A DNA stretch of 64,000 bases, from contig JABDLD010000087.1 in the NCBI GenBank assembly GCA_013001885.1, positions 45,978-109,977 on the forward strand. The letters are read 5' to 3'. The DNA comes from Lysobacterales bacterium. Lineage in GTDB: Bacteria > Pseudomonadota > Gammaproteobacteria > Xanthomonadales > SZUA-36. Each line of letters starts with the position of its first letter. Position 1 is the stretch's first letter. A program made the translations under genes and the position numbers. A model generated the notes under the pieces. That model saw nothing but the letters and a program-made list of their open reading frames with translations, made no database searches and was not told the origin of the DNA. This document shows positions 45,278 through 53,152 of this stretch, piece by piece.

Positions 45278-46396
45278 ATGGCCGACAGCATATCGAAAAC
45301 AACGGGATTTCGGGCGTTCCTCGCATTCGCCTTCTCCGCATTGGTTGCGTCCTGCGCCGGCCTGCCGATTCAGAGTTTGCCCGATATACCTGAGCTCAAG
45401 AATCAACCGACGCACGACATTCCGGACGTAGACCTGTTAGCTGTGTCGCCTGATATGAAAGATTTCATCGACCGGCACGCATACGAAGGCGGCAGTTCCA
45501 CGCCCAATGCCTGGACACTGGCGTATGCGGTCATGAGCCCGCACAGCCTCCGTTTTGAGTATGACCCGCAGACGACCCTGCCCGCGGACCGGGCGTTCCG
45601 GAAGGGCAAAGGCAACTGCCTGACCTTCTCGGCCATGATGATTGCCATGGCGCGCGAAGCGGGGCTGGAAGCGAATTTCCAGGAAGTTGAAATCCAGCCC
45701 GAATGGACCAACGTCAACGACACGATGCTGGTCAGCAAGCACGTCAATGCAACCGTGCATCAAAAATTTCTGGAATACACGATTGACGTCAGCCGAAGAA
45801 AGAACCGGACAGACGATCGGACCAGGAAGATGAGTGATACCGAGGCCCTGGCCCAGTTTTACAACAACCTGGGTGCGGAGGCGCTGATCGAGGCAAACAA
45901 TGCTTTGGCCTACGCATATTTCCGCAAAGCCCTGGAGCTCGATCGCAGGCTGGACTACATCTGGTCGAATATCGGCGTTATCCTGCGGCGTAACGGCCAG
46001 ACCGATGAAGCCGTGCTTGCCTACCGGACCGCTTTGCAACTGGAACCTGACCAGGCGGTTGCGCTGAATAACCTGTACGTGATCTTCAGCGAGGATGGCG
46101 ATCTCGAGGCTGCCGCCGCGATGCAGCCCCGGGTTGAAAGAAACCAACGCAAGAATCCCTGGTACGTCCAGTTCCTTGCCGAGAGCGCCATCGAAGATCA
46201 ACGATATCGGGAAGCCGTCTCCCTGGCCAAACGGGCCGTTCGGATGGACCGGGACGAGTACCGCTTTCACTACACGCTGGCAAGATCCCAGCACTTTGCT
46301 GGAAATGACCGCCTGGCGCTGGAGAGTCTCGAGCGCGCGAGAAAACTGGCCCCCACATCAGGCGAGAGGGATTCGCTTACTCTTCCAGGCGGCTGA
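45278..46396 (+). CDS. Transglutaminase-like/TPR lipoprotein
   Basis: 372 residues. Lipoprotein signal with lipobox V-A-S-C. Residues about 60-190 resemble a transglutaminase/papain fold core: ADRAFRKGKGNCLTFSAMMIAMAREAGLEANFQEVEI has the Cys nucleophile position, with a later His (HVNATVHQKFLEYTIDV). TPR units follow at about 195-360 (YNNLGAEALIEANNALAYAYFRKALELDRRLDYIWSNIGVILRRNGQTDEAVLAYRTALQLEPDQ). Probably periplasmic, tethered to a membrane. Whether the Cys site is active is not known. It ends one base before the convergent alaA stop. Confidence 0.82.
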   Translation: MADSISKTTGFRAFLAFAFSALVASCAGLPIQSLPDIPELKNQPTHDIPDVDLLAVSPDMKDFIDRHAYEGGSSTPNAWTLAYAVMSPHSLRFEYDPQTTLPADRAFRKGKGNCLTFSAMMIAMAREAGLEANFQEVEIQPEWTNVNDTMLVSKHVNATVHQKFLEYTIDVSRRKNRTDDRTRKMSDTEALAQFYNNLGAEALIEANNALAYAYFRKALELDRRLDYIWSNIGVILRRNGQTDEAVLAYRTALQLEPDQAVALNNLYVIFSEDGDLEAAAAMQPRVERNQRKNPWYVQFLAESAIEDQRYREAVSLAKRAVRMDRDEYRFHYTLARSQHFAGNDRLALESLERARKLAPTSGERDSLTLPGG

Positions 46397-47617
46397 TTAC
46401 GGCGCCAGCAAATCCAGCACTTCTTCCATCCGCTCGAACACGACCTCCATCTCGCGTGCGTCCGGAAGCGTCGTGATCCGGAAATGGTCGGAGTAAGGCA
46501 CGTTGAAACTGCTGCCGGGGGCAATCAACACATGCCGCTTCTCCAGCAACTCCAGAGCAAATTGCTGATCCTGGAACCCGGGGATCAGATCGGTATCGAC
46601 GCGCGGGAACGCGTACATCGCCCCGTCAGGGGCATGTAACTGCAGGTATTTGCTCTGCCGGACGCCCTCGATCACTGCGTTTCTGGATTCGTAGAGGCGT
46701 CCGCCCGGGTTGGTCAGTTCACGAATGCTTTGGAAACCGCCCAGTGCCGTCTGCACCGCCCATTGGCCGGGAACATTGGCACATAGCCGCAGGGAAGCCA
46801 GCAGTTCCACCGCATGCAGGTAATCCGTCGCATTTTCCCTGTCGCCGCTGAACGACACCCAGCCCACGCGGTAGCCGCAAGCCCGATAAATTTTTGACAG
46901 GCCGTTAAAGGTCGCGCACAGCGTGTCCTGTACCAGCGTCGCCAACGGCACGTGCTCAATGTCCCCGTACAGCATTTGATCATAAATCTCGTCAGCAAAA
47001 ACTATGATCTGGTGTTGCTCGGCGATGCGGACAATTTCCTCCAGCAGATCGCGCGGATAGACGGCCCCCGTGGGGTTGTTCGGATTGATCAGCACAATAC
47101 CGCGGGTTCGCGGCGAGATCAGGTGGCGAATCTCGTCCGGATCGGGCTGAAACGCGTTTTCAGGCCGGCAGTTGTAATACACCGGCGTACCGTAATTAAG
47201 CGCCACCGCGGCGCTCCACAGCGGATAATCCGGGCTGGGCACGAGCATTTCGTCTCCGCTGTTGAACAGGGCCCGCAATACGAAATCAATGCACTCACTG
47301 ACGCCGTTGCCCATGAATACGTCGTCCGCAGTGACGTCCATCACCCCGCGGTCCTGCTGTTGCATCACCACCGCCTCTCGCGCGGGAAATATTCCTTTCT
47401 GGTGGCAATAGGCTTCGCTTTGGCCCAGGTTTTCGATCATCGCCAGTCGCATCGTTTCCGGTGTTCGGTATCCAAACAATCCCGGGTTACCGATGTTCAG
47501 CGAGATGATCTCGTAGCCCTGGCGCTCCATCTGAACTGCCCGTTGTGCGAGTTCTCCACGGATTTCGTAACGGACATCTTCGAGAATATGGTTAGTCTGG
47601 ATGGCTGGTTTTTGCAC
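46397..47617 (-). CDS. alaA: AlaA-type alanine/glutamate-pyruvate aminotransferase
   Basis: 407 residues from GTG 47615-47617, with AGGGG eight bases upstream; this matches the start of E. coli AlaA better than the ATG 36 bases earlier. Class I PLP fold: LNIGNPGLFGYRTPE, LINPNNPTGAVYP, FADEIYDQMLYG, PLP Lys in TFNGLSKIYRACGYRVGW, and NVPYSDHFRITTLPD with the substrate Arg. It interconverts alanine and pyruvate with glutamate. Divergent from the cysteine leader. Confidence 0.9.
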   Translation of the reverse strand: MQKPAIQTNHILEDVRYEIRGELAQRAVQMERQGYEIISLNIGNPGLFGYRTPETMRLAMIENLGQSEAYCHQKGIFPAREAVVMQQQDRGVMDVTADDVFMGNGVSECIDFVLRALFNSGDEMLVPSPDYPLWSAAVALNYGTPVYYNCRPENAFQPDPDEIRHLISPRTRGIVLINPNNPTGAVYPRDLLEEIVRIAEQHQIIVFADEIYDQMLYGDIEHVPLATLVQDTLCATFNGLSKIYRACGYRVGWVSFSGDRENATDYLHAVELLASLRLCANVPGQWAVQTALGGFQSIRELTNPGGRLYESRNAVIEGVRQSKYLQLHAPDGAMYAFPRVDTDLIPGFQDQQFALELLEKRHVLIAPGSSFNVPYSDHFRITTLPDAREMEVVFERMEEVLDLLAP

Positions 47618-47659
47618 TTCATTAACCCCTGATGCTATCCGTCGAGAATACATGAATCG

Positions 47660-47689
47660 TTGACAGCTTCAATTGACTCAGGCTAGTCT
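47660..47689 (+). promoter_or_regulatory. Promoter of the poly-cysteine leader and cysteine synthase-family gene
   Basis: Perfect -35 TTGACA (47660-47665), 18-bp spacer, -10 TAGTCT (47684-47689). Transcription should begin near 47696, exactly at the ATG of the leader peptide, making it leaderless; indeed no Shine-Dalgarno precedes that ATG. Confidence 0.55.
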
Positions 47690-47695
47690 GCAGCC

Positions 47696-47785
47696 ATGAA
47701 ACATCTTTTTAACCGCATCTGTATGTGTTGCTGTTGCGCCTGTATGCGCAAAAGCCAGCTGTGCGGTATCTGTTCCAAGCTTTAA
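47696..47785 (+). CDS. Poly-cysteine leader peptide (29 aa)
   Basis: ATG to TAA encodes 29 residues with eight Cys: after MKHLFNRI the peptide reads C-M-C-C-C-C-A-C, and later C-G-I-C. Five of six consecutive codons 9-14 are TGT/TGC. This is the classic look of a leader whose ribosome pauses when charged Cys-tRNA is short. It lies 97 bases upstream of a cysteine synthase-family gene on the same strand and ends before a set of competing RNA hairpins. It has no ribosome site but sits at the predicted transcription start. Poly-cysteine leaderless short frames acting as cysteine-responsive attenuators are known in mycobacteria. I know of none described in this group. A metal-binding microprotein is the alternative. 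Confidence 0.75.
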   Translation: MKHLFNRICMCCCCACMRKSQLCGICSKL

Positions 47786-47810
47786 TTTTTCCCAGTAGTA
47801 CAAGGACAAA

Positions 47811-47880
47811 CCGCAACGGCAAACCGGGGCGGAATCATTTTCTATGTGTCCCGGTCTATACATAAAACCGGAGAGACACA
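47811..47880 (+). promoter_or_regulatory. Translational attenuator: competing RNA stems ending in an SD-sequestering hairpin
   Basis: Pairings found by hand. R1 GCTGTTGCG (47730-47738, inside the Cys codons) with R2 CGCAACGGC (47812-47820), nine pairs, one G-U. R2 region (47811-47819) with R3 (47824-47832), seven pairs. R3 ACCGGGGCG (47823-47831) with R4 (47847-47855), nine pairs, two G-U. R4 TGTGTCCCGGT (47845-47855) with R5 ACCGG-AGA-GACACA (47867-47880), eleven pairs and a 3-base bulge. R5 contains GGAG, the ribosome site of the gene starting at 47883. Neighbouring pairings exclude one another. Confidence 0.6.
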
Positions 47881-47882
47881 CA

Positions 47883-48920
47883 ATGAACCTCAATTCCAAC
47901 AGCCAGCTTGAGCAAGAAGTGACGCCCGGCCAGGAAAGCCAGGCAGAGAGAAATCTGCCGCGGGTTGTTTCGGCAGCCAGCGCAAGATCGAGACGGGTGT
48001 ATGACAGCGTTGCCGACCTGATCGCGGATCCGGAAAACCCGACACCGATGATTCGGCTCAGCGAGCGCTCCCGACCGTCTCCCGACTTTGATATCTACGT
48101 CAAGCTCGAACGAAACAACCCGTTCGGTTCAATCAAGGATCGGACCGCGCTTTACCTGCTTAACGGCACACGCCTGGATGAAGGTCAGATTCTTACCGAG
48201 CCCACCGCAGGCAATACCGGCATTGCGCTGGCAGCACTGGCCAATTCGAGAGGCATACCCGTCGAACTGGCGCTGCCCGACGGCACGCCGGAAGAGAAAA
48301 AGGCGCTGTTACGCTTCCTGGGCGCCGAACTGCATGAAGTGGAAGACGAACTCTGCCCGCTTTTCCCAACCGAGGGCGCCCGGGGCGTGGTGAAAAGCCT
48401 GGTTGAAAGCCAGGCCTTCAATGGCCGCTATGTGAGCCCCAACCAGTATGAAAATGAACTCAACGTAGAGGCACACTACCGCACGACAGGGCCCGAAATC
48501 TGGAACCAGACGGAAGGGAAAATCGACTACTTTTTCGCGGCTTTCGGTACCTGCGGCACAATCACCGGCGTGGCGCGCTGTCTGAAGGAAAGAAACCCGG
48601 CGATCAAAATCATCGGAGTGGAACCGGAATCGAGGAACCATAAGCTCTCGGGAATCAAAAAGATCTCGGATTTGCCCGACGAGCACAAACCAAAAATTCT
48701 GGATTATGCGCTGATCGACGAGATCGTGGCCGTGAAAGACCGGGACGCCTATGAGGCCGGTATACGTCTGGCGAGGGACGAGGGAATCATGGTCGGGCCA
48801 ACGACGGGTGCGCTACTCCATGCCGCGAAAGTGATTGGGGCAGAATCCAGCGGTACGGCCGTGGTGATTGCCCCCGACGATGCGACAAAATACATCAGCG
48901 CCTATGCCGAGTACCTGTAA
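47883..48920 (+). CDS. Cysteine synthase-family PLP enzyme
   Basis: 345 residues from ATG 47883 (GGAG nine bases upstream, within a hairpin). Fold-type II enzyme that normally joins O-acetylserine or a relative with sulfide. An N-terminal extension of about 45 residues precedes the core. PLP Lys85 is in NNPFGSIKDRTA, phosphate loop PTAGNTGIALAALA (S of TSGNTG replaced by A), and GTCGTITGVARC at 222-233, where the usual GTGGT has Cys in the middle. The sequence does not distinguish cysteine synthase from cystathionine beta-synthase or a related sulfur enzyme. The upstream cysteine leader supports a cysteine-linked role. Confidence 0.82.
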   Translation: MNLNSNSQLEQEVTPGQESQAERNLPRVVSAASARSRRVYDSVADLIADPENPTPMIRLSERSRPSPDFDIYVKLERNNPFGSIKDRTALYLLNGTRLDEGQILTEPTAGNTGIALAALANSRGIPVELALPDGTPEEKKALLRFLGAELHEVEDELCPLFPTEGARGVVKSLVESQAFNGRYVSPNQYENELNVEAHYRTTGPEIWNQTEGKIDYFFAAFGTCGTITGVARCLKERNPAIKIIGVEPESRNHKLSGIKKISDLPDEHKPKILDYALIDEIVAVKDRDAYEAGIRLARDEGIMVGPTTGALLHAAKVIGAESSGTAVVIAPDDATKYISAYAEYL

Positions 48921-48925
48921 CCCGG

Positions 48926-50218
48926 CTAACGGGCCGCCGGTTTCCCCATGAGGCTCATCAGCCTGAGCAGCAACTGGTGACTGCTTTGGCGGGGCATATT
49001 ACCCCCGGCACAGGCTGCTTCGCCAAAGTTCACCGGCTGCGAATCATCCGGCGCCGGCGATTCAGGATCGAACAGCAGGACCGGCACCGGATCCGCCGTA
49101 TGCGCACCCGTGTTGCTGTCGGTGCTGTGATCGGCCGCCAGCATGATCATGGCCCCACTTCGCACCACTGCCTCCAGCGCTTGATCTGTGCGCTCCAGGA
49201 ACACCTTTTTCCGTTCCGGCTGGTGATCGTGGGCGAACAGATCCGGCGCTTTGATATGCACGTAAGCCAGATCGTGCCGTTCCAAAGCGTGCAGGGCCGC
49301 ACTTAATTTCGCGTCGATATCGGTTTTCGCATCAGCCGTGAATCGCGGATCGGTACAGCATTCAAATCCCAGCGTTCGGGTCAGGCCGATAACCGTGTTG
49401 CAGCCGGCCACGACCGCAGCGCTCAGACCGTTTTCGTCGAGGACATTTTCCAGGCTGAAACCCCGGCCGGCGCCCCGGGTGATAACACCGTTGGCCGGCA
49501 TCAGGCCGTTAGCCTGGCGTTCCAGGTTGACGGCATGAGCGGCCAGCTCGTCGCGTGCGATCTCCAGGAACAGATCCAGCTTTCTCGCGGTCAGCTCAGC
49601 TCCGGCCGCCTCCGGCCTGCAGGACTTGAAGAAAGCCGGCATACCCCGATCGCCCGGATCCGTATCGGTGACAGCTGGATCCAAACCTGGCCCGGACAAC
49701 ACCACCACGCACCGGTGCTGGTCGGTGGGCAGAAGCTCCCCGTGGACGCCGTCACCCAGGTCAACCTGGCGCAACCGGGCTGCCAGTTCATCCGTTCCGC
49801 TGCTGATGCGCCCGGCACGTCGATCCAGAATTCTCAGACCGCCTGCCTGCCGGTCAAGCGTGGCAAAGTTGGCCCGCAAGGCAATCTCTTCGGTCGTGAG
49901 GTTGCGGCCCGCACCGGATGCTTCGACCGGCCCGCGTTTCAAACGGTGTACATCCGCCGGAAGAATGCCCATCAGGATTCCGCAGCCCGAATGGGTGTTG
50001 GGAATGGTGCCGGGTCCAACCGGGTCCACCAGACCGTAAGACCCGATTCCGGCTAGCCGATTGAGCACCGGTGTGTCCGCAGCCTCCAGCGGCGTCCGGC
50101 CGCCCAGAGCCGGCACCGGCAGATCGCCAAGGCCATCGAGAATTAGAACCACACTTTTTCGGGAGAGGCTGCTCAAACCAATTTTGGTCCGCAGATGATT
50201 GGCACCAGTTGATTCCAT
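48926..50218 (-). CDS. apgM: Cofactor-independent phosphoglycerate mutase, archaeal ApgM type
   Basis: Up to 430 residues. Alkaline phosphatase superfamily: VVLILDGLGDLPVPALGGRTPLEAADTPVLNRLAGIGSYGL, PNTHSGCGILMG, KAPDLFAHDHQPERKKVFLERTDQALE and LAADHSTDSNTGAHTADPVPVLL carry the metal ligands. It interconverts 2- and 3-phosphoglycerate. The ATG at 50218 lies 45 bases inside the kinase gene; a TTG at 50174-50176 that overlaps the kinase stop as TTGA is an equally good start. Some members act on phosphonopyruvate, but the pairing with 2-phosphoglycerate kinase supports the mutase role. Confidence 0.87.
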   Translation of the reverse strand: MESTGANHLRTKIGLSSLSRKSVVLILDGLGDLPVPALGGRTPLEAADTPVLNRLAGIGSYGLVDPVGPGTIPNTHSGCGILMGILPADVHRLKRGPVEASGAGRNLTTEEIALRANFATLDRQAGGLRILDRRAGRISSGTDELAARLRQVDLGDGVHGELLPTDQHRCVVVLSGPGLDPAVTDTDPGDRGMPAFFKSCRPEAAGAELTARKLDLFLEIARDELAAHAVNLERQANGLMPANGVITRGAGRGFSLENVLDENGLSAAVVAGCNTVIGLTRTLGFECCTDPRFTADAKTDIDAKLSAALHALERHDLAYVHIKAPDLFAHDHQPERKKVFLERTDQALEAVVRSGAMIMLAADHSTDSNTGAHTADPVPVLLFDPESPAPDDSQPVNFGEAACAGGNMPRQSSHQLLLRLMSLMGKPAAR

Positions 50219-51468
50219 TCCAAGTGTTCCGCCCGTTCCTGGAATTCGTCAACCACCGGGCCGAACACGTTTTCAGGCCCACCATCAAAATGCCGGGTAA
50301 GTTCATGCACCACCTGCAGGATGACCTGCACGACGGCCTTTTCCTTGTCGTTGTTGGTGATGATTGGCACATCGCAACGATCTGCTTCCGACAGCAGGAA
50401 CGATTGCAGGCTCCATACCGAGTCAAACTTGTTCAGGTAACGCTTTGCGCGCCGCTGCGGCACCTGGCTGCCGCGCCCGCGCAAGCGGGACTTGAGTTCC
50501 TTGGGCTTGAGCACCGCCAACGTTACGTGCGCCAGTATGGCGTCCGTTTCCGCCGGTATCCGCGACATCAGGTCCGGATGCGCATGTACACCCTCCAGGA
50601 TCAGCGGCACGCTCTCTTCAATCGCCCTTTGCAGCACCGCTTCGCAGGGTACGGCAATCAGGTCAGTCTGGGTGCGATAGCCGTCGGCCACGAGCTGGTC
50701 CTTGTCACGCTCCCGGGTATCCAGAATGGGCAAGGCCTGCCACGCATTGAAAGACGAGGTGTGCAGCACCGGAAGCAACCGGCTCGGCATCATCAACCGC
50801 ATCACTTCGCGCAACATGTCGGTTGACTGAATTCGCACGATATCGAGCAAATGCGCGATTTCCGTCGCCATCGTACTTTTACCGGTCCCGACCGTACCGC
50901 AAATCAGTAACAAGAGCGGCCGGCCGCTGCGCTGAAATTCTGACCAGACCAGGTATCTCTTGGCCGCTTTCTTTGAAACTTCCTGCCGCAGACACAGGTA
51001 AGTCAGGTAGCCCAGTTGGCAGGTAGTTATCGACGTTACGCCGGAAGCCAGCAATTGATCGTAGATCAGAGCAGTGGTCTGTTCGGCCTTCTCGGTCTTC
51101 ATGCCGCTGGCCTGCAGGTAACGCTCATGTTTGCCGCGGGAGAAAGCGCTCAACGTTCCACTCAGGCTGTGAACCTGTATTTTGGCCGGCGCCGACGGAG
51201 AAAGGCGATAGGGCTCAAGGGCTTCCGTGTGCCCTCCTTCCTCCAGGTAACCGATGGTTTTGTCTCTTATCTCGGCGGCCGAAATCTCGGGTATTTCCGA
51301 CAGGTCCTCACGGACCCGGGTAGCCAGACCAAAGGCATCTTCGAATGAAAGCCCGACATCGAGAAGATTGCGGATCAGGATGCCACGAAGAAACGGAACG
51401 CGCGTTTCCTCAGTTTCATTAATGACGATTGTTTTCAATTGTCTCGCGGGGTGCGAACATCCGAACAT
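50173..51468 (-). CDS. 2-phosphoglycerate kinase with ATP-cone domain
   Basis: 431 residues. Residues about 12-105 form an ATP-cone-like domain (VPFLRGILIRNLLDVGLSFEDAFGLATRVREDL). The kinase domain follows with P-loop LLICGTVGTGKSTMATEIAHLL (about 186-207), IQSTDMLREVMR and LILEGVHAHPDLM. It phosphorylates 2-phosphoglycerate to 2,3-bisphosphoglycerate, a step known from methanogens making cyclic 2,3-bisphosphoglycerate. The mutase gene overlaps its 3' end, so product and substrate are linked. Divergent from the polyphosphate kinase gene. Confidence 0.85.
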   Translation of the reverse strand: MFGCSHPARQLKTIVINETEETRVPFLRGILIRNLLDVGLSFEDAFGLATRVREDLSEIPEISAAEIRDKTIGYLEEGGHTEALEPYRLSPSAPAKIQVHSLSGTLSAFSRGKHERYLQASGMKTEKAEQTTALIYDQLLASGVTSITTCQLGYLTYLCLRQEVSKKAAKRYLVWSEFQRSGRPLLLLICGTVGTGKSTMATEIAHLLDIVRIQSTDMLREVMRLMMPSRLLPVLHTSSFNAWQALPILDTRERDKDQLVADGYRTQTDLIAVPCEAVLQRAIEESVPLILEGVHAHPDLMSRIPAETDAILAHVTLAVLKPKELKSRLRGRGSQVPQRRAKRYLNKFDSVWSLQSFLLSEADRCDVPIITNNDKEKAVVQVILQVVHELTRHFDGGPENVFGPVVDEFQERAEHLEWNQLVPIICGPKLV

Positions 51469-51628
51469 TCGGAATTCGCAACCGCCTCCTTGACCTGTGT
51501 CACGGGATTATCTGTGCATTTCACCAAACGGCGCAAGTTTGATCTCCAAAGGACGGTTTTATCCAAGGACTGTGCTATCTTTCTGGGTTGTTGATCCTAT
51601 CCGGTCATTTTAGTGGAGAGTTGACTTT

Positions 51629-53152
51629 ATGTTCCAGACAGCGGAATTGGGACAAAAATTATCAAAAAAGCAGTTCAAACAGCAAGAACTGCAGCTATGG
51701 GAAAACCTTTTGTCGCTGCAGCAACGCCTGCGGCACGAAGGTGATTTTCCCGTATTGGTGGACTTTGCCGGCGTGCGTGGCGGGGGCAAGGGAACGTCCG
51801 TCAACCTGCTGAACCGGTGGATGGACGCGCGCTGGATTGTAACTCACGCCTATACCAAACCATCCGACGAAGAGGCCGAGCGTCCCACTTTCTGGCGATT
51901 CTGGCGACACCTGCCGCCCAAGGGACAGATCGGCATCCACATGAGTGGCCGCTACTCCCGCCCGCTGCTGGATTACGTCTACGGCAGGATTTCGCCAACG
52001 GACCTTACACACGAACTGGACCGCATCAATAACTTTGAAAAGGCGCTGGCCGACGACGGCGCCATGGTGCTCAAGTTCTGGATGCACCTGAGCCGCGACG
52101 TGCAGAAGAAACGTCTCGAACTACTGGAAAACGATCCTCTGCGAAGTTGGCGCATGTCACCCGAGGACTGGAAACACTGGGAAATGTACGACAAGTTCAT
52201 CGAGGCTGCTGAACGCATTATTTCCTATACCAATACAGGCCACGCCCCCTGGGAAATCATCGAGGGCGAGGACCTGAATTACCGCAGCCTGCGTGTTGGC
52301 GAGGTCTTTCAGCAAACGCTGGAACGCCACCTGATGACGCAGCAAATCAGGCAGAAATACCTGGCCGAATTGCGCGAAGGGGTCAGTGAGAAGCTGAATG
52401 AAATAACTCCATCCAACGGCAACGGCAGCAGCACGATCACGATAATGGACGGGCTTGACCTGTCGCTTGCGCTGGAAAAAAAATCCTACAAGAAAAAACT
52501 GGCCTACTACAAAGCCAGGCTGGCGGGCCTTCACCAGAAGGCTGTTCAGCAGAAAATATCGACGACACTGGTATTTGAGGGCCCCGATGCCAGCGGCAAA
52601 GGCGGCTCAATCCGGCAAATAACCAACGCACTGGATGCACGTTTCTACAAGGTCTATCCATTTGCGGCGCCGACAGATATCGAAAATGCCCATCACTATC
52701 TCTGGCGATTCTGGAATTGCGTACCGCGCGCCGGGCGCATGACCATTTTCGACCGCAGCTGGTACGGGCGCGTGCTGGTGGAACGCATCGAAGGGTTCGC
52801 CGGAGACGACGAGTGGCGGCGGGCGTATTCGGAGATTAATGATTTTGAAGACCAGCTGATCGAACACGGCGTCGTGCTGCTTAAATTCTGGATGCATGTT
52901 GACAAGGACGAGCAACTGCGGCGGTTCAAGGCGCGCGAAGAGACACCTCACAAACGCTGGAAGCTCTGTGACGAAGACTGGCGCAACCGGGAAAAATGGG
53001 ATGAATACGCGCTGGCAGCGCACGAGATGATCCAACAGACTTCGGTCAGGAACTCCCCATGGATCCTGGTGGAAAACCAGAGCAAGCACTACGGCCGGAT
53101 CAAGGTTTTGAAGTCGCTGTGCAACGCGCTGGAAAAAGCCGTTGGTGACTGA
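51629..53152 (+). CDS. pap: Polyphosphate:AMP phosphotransferase (tandem PPK2)
   Basis: 507 residues with two PPK2 domains. Domain 1 (about 10-250): VLVDFAGVRGGGKGTSVNLLNRWMD. Domain 2 (about 270-505): STTLVFEGPDASGKGGSIRQITNAL and TIFDRSWYGRVLVERIEGF. Domain 2 has the full Walker A and LID region; domain 1 has a variant loop, as is usual for this class, in which the second half is the catalytic one. It makes ADP from AMP with polyphosphate. The next gene overlaps its end by 11 bases. Confidence 0.94.
   Translation: MFQTAELGQKLSKKQFKQQELQLWENLLSLQQRLRHEGDFPVLVDFAGVRGGGKGTSVNLLNRWMDARWIVTHAYTKPSDEEAERPTFWRFWRHLPPKGQIGIHMSGRYSRPLLDYVYGRISPTDLTHELDRINNFEKALADDGAMVLKFWMHLSRDVQKKRLELLENDPLRSWRMSPEDWKHWEMYDKFIEAAERIISYTNTGHAPWEIIEGEDLNYRSLRVGEVFQQTLERHLMTQQIRQKYLAELREGVSEKLNEITPSNGNGSSTITIMDGLDLSLALEKKSYKKKLAYYKARLAGLHQKAVQQKISTTLVFEGPDASGKGGSIRQITNALDARFYKVYPFAAPTDIENAHHYLWRFWNCVPRAGRMTIFDRSWYGRVLVERIEGFAGDDEWRRAYSEINDFEDQLIEHGVVLLKFWMHVDKDEQLRRFKAREETPHKRWKLCDEDWRNREKWDEYALAAHEMIQQTSVRNSPWILVENQSKHYGRIKVLKSLCNALEKAVGD

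Noticed and set aside
45138..45341. Minus-strand 67-codon frame upstream of serC
   Set aside because: No signal, domain or ribosome site; it overlaps the start of the TPR lipoprotein gene.
47750..47790. Rho-independent terminator right after the Cys leader
   Set aside because: A stem AAAGC/GCTTT before AATTTTT exists but has only five mostly A-T pairs and a 23-base loop; the SD-hiding hairpin further down is far stronger, so translational control is preferred.
47678..47899. Minus-strand 73-codon frame over the cysteine leader
   Set aside because: It lies antisense to the leader and the gene start, lacks a ribosome site, and its Cys and Thr content simply reflects the leader sequence.
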